The notes below the pieces were generated by a model. The model saw only the letters and a list, made by a program, of their open reading frames with translations. It was not told where the DNA came from and did no database searches. A program made the translations under genes and the position numbers. From Opisthocomus hoazin (Eukaryota > Chordata > Aves > Opisthocomiformes > Opisthocomidae), in assembly GCF_030867145.1 (NCBI RefSeq), contig NC_134414.1:64515397-64579396 (forward strand): a DNA stretch of 64,000 nucleotides, read 5' to 3'. The number at the start of each line of letters is the position of its first letter. Positions within the stretch are counted from its first letter, which is position 1. Below, in pieces: positions 59,691-64,000 of the stretch.

Positions 59691-62456
59691 AAGATCTCCT
59701 CTTGAAAGCCATAATCTCTGTTCCTTTGTTTTCTTTTGCAGCCTCAAAAGGTCAATATCGTCATATATAGAATTGTAATATTATGAAAATTCATCAGTGA
59801 TTAAACTTCAAAGAGAAAGAATTTAACTTAAGAAAGATTTTATCCTGTGCTTGTTCCTGGGTCAGTATGCACAACACTTCCCCTCCAACTACAGAAATCT
59901 CAGTAAAAGTCTGGAAAACTAGATACGAAAGACCAACATTCAGCAATGCCTTCACTCTTTTTCTTTTTTTTAACAGTGATTGGAAAATGTAAAGCACTGC
60001 ATCAGTGCTAATTATTATTATGAGATACACACATGCCAACAGAAGTAATCAGTGTAACAAAGCACATTCTCCTAATATGGCACTGCTTCCCACCAGAAAA
60101 ACCTTGTGTCAGAAAATGAAACCAATCTTTCGTTGGCACCTGTGCCTGGTTGAAACTGGTACGCCATACTGTGAGTGGGCATTGTGCCACCCTAACAGAT
60201 GGACAAAACTGTAAGCATGCCAAAGAAACAGAGTATTTGCTTCTTTTTTTTTTTAATCTAGAAAAATATAGTGTATCTATACAAAACCAAAAAGGGTTGC
60301 TCAGATGGTCCCTCTTTAGGAGTATGTTAAGTCTGCAAACTGAGGCGATTCAATGAAATAACTATATAAACTATAAACAAGCCATGAGGGCTCCTCCGTT
60401 TAGACGCTAGACTTAAGTATAAGTATGCCTACAGCAAGTATGCATTCACAAAAGTGTTTTACAGCATGGAATTGACTGATCCGAAATTATGAGCAGCACA
60501 TTGGTGATATACCTCAGCTCTGTCTTCCTAAATGTTAATCCAGTTTCTTTTGTGAGATCTTATTTTGCAGTGACCAAAATCCACAATTCAATGAAAACAA
60601 ATTCCTTAGAAGTTAAGGATATGAAGAAAATACTACATTTAGAATACGAAGCTTAGTCTTACTTTAAAGTCAGACTAATAATATCCCAAACAATTATTAC
60701 CAATTCAGACATTTAAGGCATTCGGCATCTCCTTCTTCAAAGCTAATTGAGCAATTTAGGGCTCAGCCAGGTGACAGGTTGGAGGAGTTTAAGAAGTCAC
60801 CATCTTCAGGTGAAACCCAGCGATCGATTCTGTGAAAGCAGCTACTCCTTTGAAAGTCAAAGCAAAGTAAGTTATGTTGAGCTCCTGAAAGAAGTTTTAA
60901 TTTTTAACTGAAATTGTTCACAAGTGCTCATATATTCCATTTATATTCCTTGCCTGCAGGGATGGTATCTTCCGAATAAACTACTACAAATACTCATCTA
61001 ACCAAGCTCTAAGATTTCCCTGCTTGTGAATTGCTAAGCAAAGTCCACCGTTAGAATTAACTTAAACCTGAGATCTCCTTGTGTGTCTCCAAATGTACAT
61101 ACTACTGCAGCTCAGCTCAGTGTTTCACTTAATAATGAAATCACAATAGCAAATGCCATTCCTAAACATACCCAAGCGTCTTAAACTCATTACCTATACG
61201 CTACAGTAAAGGGACCATCTATCCCTGAATTACGCCATGTTGGACAAGCAAAATTTAGCACTAATTCTACAAAAAAAATTGTTTCTCCTCTGCCCACTAA
61301 GACAATTAAATTGTTCGCTTTTCCACATACAACTATTCCCTCTCAGTATATTCAAATACGAACAACAGGGCACACAGTTGAAAAATCAGGCCCCTCATGT
61401 TTAAAAATAGTAAATACCTCTCAACAAATTGCAAAATAGCTAACGAATTCCCCATATCCTAACAACGATCTCTTTCACACAGGAGACTTAAACATTTCCA
61501 GTCTATAGGAAAACTTCCATAATACAAACCTCCAATATTCACAAAACTCATCACTACAATCTACTTCATACATTTGATTAAATTAGCAATGAACTAGTAG
61601 ACGATTAACAGGCGACTACACAGAACATAATAAAACAGAAACATACACAACCATAACAGAGTCATTTTTAGAAGTCATACCATATAAGCAAACAGTTGAT
61701 AGCCCCGATCCCCTATTTAATATCCACGCCAGTATTATTCACATGAAGAAAATATCATGAACTCATGATTTTGTATCACTCGGAGATCGCCAAAGCAGAT
61801 GGCAAATACAAGCAACTGGATCACTGTCAAGGTTGAAGACAAAGGCAAAATGAATACTACAGCAATTTTAAAACGCCTTATGAATTCCCAGAGAAGCTGC
61901 ATCACAATTCAACAAAGTTAATAACCCACAATTCCCTTCAGAACATACCTAAACAGTTGTCAGCTCTTGCTGTCTCCAAAGCCTATGCAGTGGATTTGTC
62001 CCCACAGTTGTGTTTTAAAACAGCAGGACAGAATGAGAACAACAGATTAGTTCCTTGCAAATATAAACGTTATCCTATCAAAGATGGTAACATGAGGAAC
62101 TGTATATTGGGAAAAAGTAACAGAAGTCTGTTCTTTAAACTATATGCATGTATTTTAAATGTTTGTTCTTTACCTATATTCAGAGTGAGATCAGCTTACA
62201 TTTGGAACTAAAACAGTTTTTGCCGTCTTTGACTCCCTCAATCTATGCAGAATCACACTCTGTTAAAAAGGTCTTTACTCCTTATTTATCCTATTATTTG
62301 TGAATGGCTAGAAGAATTGTTCACAAGAGCAGAAAATTCATACTGCCAAAATGGAGGCATCCAAGGGTAAAACTTCATATTTACTTTAATACAACAAAAC
62401 TTTACTACAGCCACTTCACCATATTTGGTTACCTTTTCCTAAAGCCTTTCATACAA

Positions 62457-62780
62457 ACATAGAATCACAGAACAGCCCAGGTTGGAAGTGGCCTCCAGAG
62501 ATCATCTGGTCCAACCTTTTGTGGGAAAGGAAGCCCGGATGAGATTGCCTAGTATTCTCTCCAATTGTGTCTTAAAAACCTCCAGTGATGAGGACTCTGC
62601 CATGTCTCTGGAGAGGTTGTTCCAGTGATTGATTGTTCTCACTGTAAAAAATTTCTTTCTTACATCAAGGTGAAACGTCTCCTAGTACAGCTTGTACCCA
62701 CTGCCCCTTGCCTTCTCAATGTGGCTCCTTGTGAAGAGCAAGCCTCCGTTCTCGTCGTAGCTGTCCTTTCCAACGCAGAC
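62457..62780 (-). mobile_element. CR1 LINE 3' end, minus strand
   Basis: The 3' terminus acatagaatcacagaacagc faces left, followed by ggttggaagtggcctccaga and, in order, the ORF2 end. It is about 320 bases, of a subfamily different from those at 19.4 and 27.5 kb. Confidence 0.82.
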
Positions 62781-62924
62781 ACTACCCTTTCCTATACAGA
62801 CACTAATGTTCAAACAGCTGCCGGATGGGTTGGACCAACCTCCCCATCCCAAAGCAAAAAAATTATAGCAACGGGAGAAGGTAAAACCGGTTGTGATGGC
62901 TGGCAGGGGTTCAGTTGGAGGATA

Positions 62925-63195
62925 CATGGGTACAGTGGGGAACAGGACTGCCGCTTGCAGGGACCATGACAAGCTGGAAGAATGGGCTGACAGAAGCCTC
63001 ATGAAAATCAAAGACCATGAAAATGCAACAGTCCAGGCTGCCTAGGCAGCAGCTCTGCAGAAAACATTTTTGCAACTCACCTGGCTAAGGCCCCAAGCAA
63101 TCTGATCTATCAAGTTAACTCTGCTTTAAGCTATTGGACTAGAGATGACCTCCACAGCTTCCTTCTGACCTAATTTGCTCTATGATCTATGATAC
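62925..63195 (+). mobile_element. CR1 LINE fragment, plus strand, internally deleted
   Basis: Has gggaccatgacaagctggaa and gggctgacagaagcctcatg (ORF2), then jumps to a 3' terminus (attggactagagatgacctc, ttctgacctaatttgctcta). Most of the element between is missing. Confidence 0.65.
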
Positions 63196-63559
63196 AAGGA
63201 ACCTAGATTGCTTCATTTTAGCAGCCGCCTGCACTTCTGCCCAACTGAAGTGACAACGCACCCTAAGTTACAAGCCGCGCCTTCCTAAGCTTCTACACAA
63301 CGGGGGAATTCTGGTACCTCTAGAAGATGACTGCAAGCGTCTAAGATAAGCTGTTCCTCTGACTGGCCATCAAAAAGTGTCTGTCTCCTTCCACTGACTA
63401 CACAGAAGGGGTAGGCAGAACAGGCTTTTAAGTTGCATGCTGAAGTTATGTGCTTAAGGTGACAAAGCAGGGAAGCTTCCTGAAGGTTCAGCCAGTAAAG
63501 CCTGAGAATACCACATACATAACACTTACAGGGTGAAATGCAGCTGGCTTACGAGGCTG

Positions 63560-64000
63560 GTGGTCAAGTTTGTAGAGATACTGGTGGTGGAGACAATCTG
63601 GGATTCATCTCAGAGTACTGAAGGAGCTAGCGGATGTTATAGCAGGACCCCCCTCAATCATCTACCAAAAGGTCTTGGGAATCTGGGGAGCTCCCTGATG
63701 ACTGGAAACTGGCCAACGTTATCCCAATCTAAAAAAAGGGCATGAGGGAAGTTCCAGGGAACTACAGACCTGTTAGCCTAACCTCAGTTCCTGGAGAAAA
63801 ATATGGAGAAGATTATACTGAGTACCACTGAAAGGCATTTAAAGAATAACACACTCCTCAGGCACCATCAACATGGCTTCACAAAGGGCAAGTCCTGCTT
63901 AACTAATCTGATCTCCTGCTACAGTAAGGTCACCTGCCTCATGGATGAAGGGAAGGTGATGGGTGTAGTTTTTCTGGATTTTAGTAAGGCTTTTGATACT
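63560..64000 (+). mobile_element. CR1 LINE, plus strand, runs off the window
   Basis: Covers the region upstream of and into the reverse transcriptase: words for the finger region (gaactacagacctgttagcc, caacatggcttcacaaaggg), then VFLDFSKAFDT at the very end, an intact palm motif A. The element continues beyond base 64,000. One or more frameshifts are already visible. Confidence 0.87.

Larger units (their letters stand above)
53655..64000 (-). other. TMTC4: TMTC4 upstream intron(s), open to the right end
   Basis: No exon for the N-terminal part of TMTC4 (HPVH-type loop, upstream membrane segments) was recognised in any minus-strand frame. The stretch is AT-rich apart from the CR1 copies at 57.1-59.7 and 62.5-64.0 kb; 53,655-57,088, 59,691-62,456 and 63,196-63,559 hold nothing I can name. 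Confidence 0.7.

Noticed and set aside
1..64000. CRISPR arrays, tRNA/rRNA genes, prokaryotic operon signals
   Set aside because: None seen; the only repeats are dispersed retroelements and simple repeats, and the context is a vertebrate nuclear genome.

Overview
The window reads as a vertebrate, almost certainly bird, nuclear genome segment. The interspersed repeats are nearly all CR1 (chicken repeat 1) non-LTR retrotransposons, many ending in ATTCTGTG-type 3' repeats, plus one solo LTR of a type I associate with avian genomes. Genes are split into short exons by long AT-rich introns, and there is one compact CpG island. I found no bacterial, organellar or CRISPR features. All calls come from reading and hand translation; no database was searched.

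The one gene supported at protein level is TMTC4 on the minus strand. Thirteen coding exons (53,654 down to 24,553) join without a frame break through GT-AG junctions. They give 545 residues plus one split codon: the last membrane segments of the N-terminal half, the DUF1736 region, and seven TPR repeats to the natural stop. The full protein is about 741 residues from family knowledge, so roughly the first 196 residues and the promoter should lie beyond base 64,000.

Layout. 1-18,400: no gene seen, a nested CR1 pair at 2.2-3.9 kb, a CR1 tail at 14.9-15.4 kb. 18,420-20,360: a CpG island and a second GC-rich block with GC boxes, a CLEAR-type palindrome and a CRE palindrome; by vertebrate synteny (PCCA-GGACT-TMTC4) this is the best candidate for the GGACT promoter, transcribed leftward, with its coding exon outside the window. 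20,360-24,552: TMTC4 3' UTR and intergenic DNA. 24,553-53,654: TMTC4 exons and introns, with repeats at 26.8-29.5, 32.1, 37.9-38.5 and 48.9-50.3 kb. 53,655-64,000: further TMTC4 intron, with CR1 copies at 57.1-59.7 and 62.5-64.0 kb.

The most notable signals are structural: a four-element CR1 nest at 26.8-29.5 kb; a CR1 whose catalytic-motif segment (58,803-58,886) is inverted in place; a fold-back-like inverted CR1 piece at the 5' end of another copy; and a sense-oriented solo LTR carrying a poly(A) signal in a TMTC4 intron. I did not find a new gene system.
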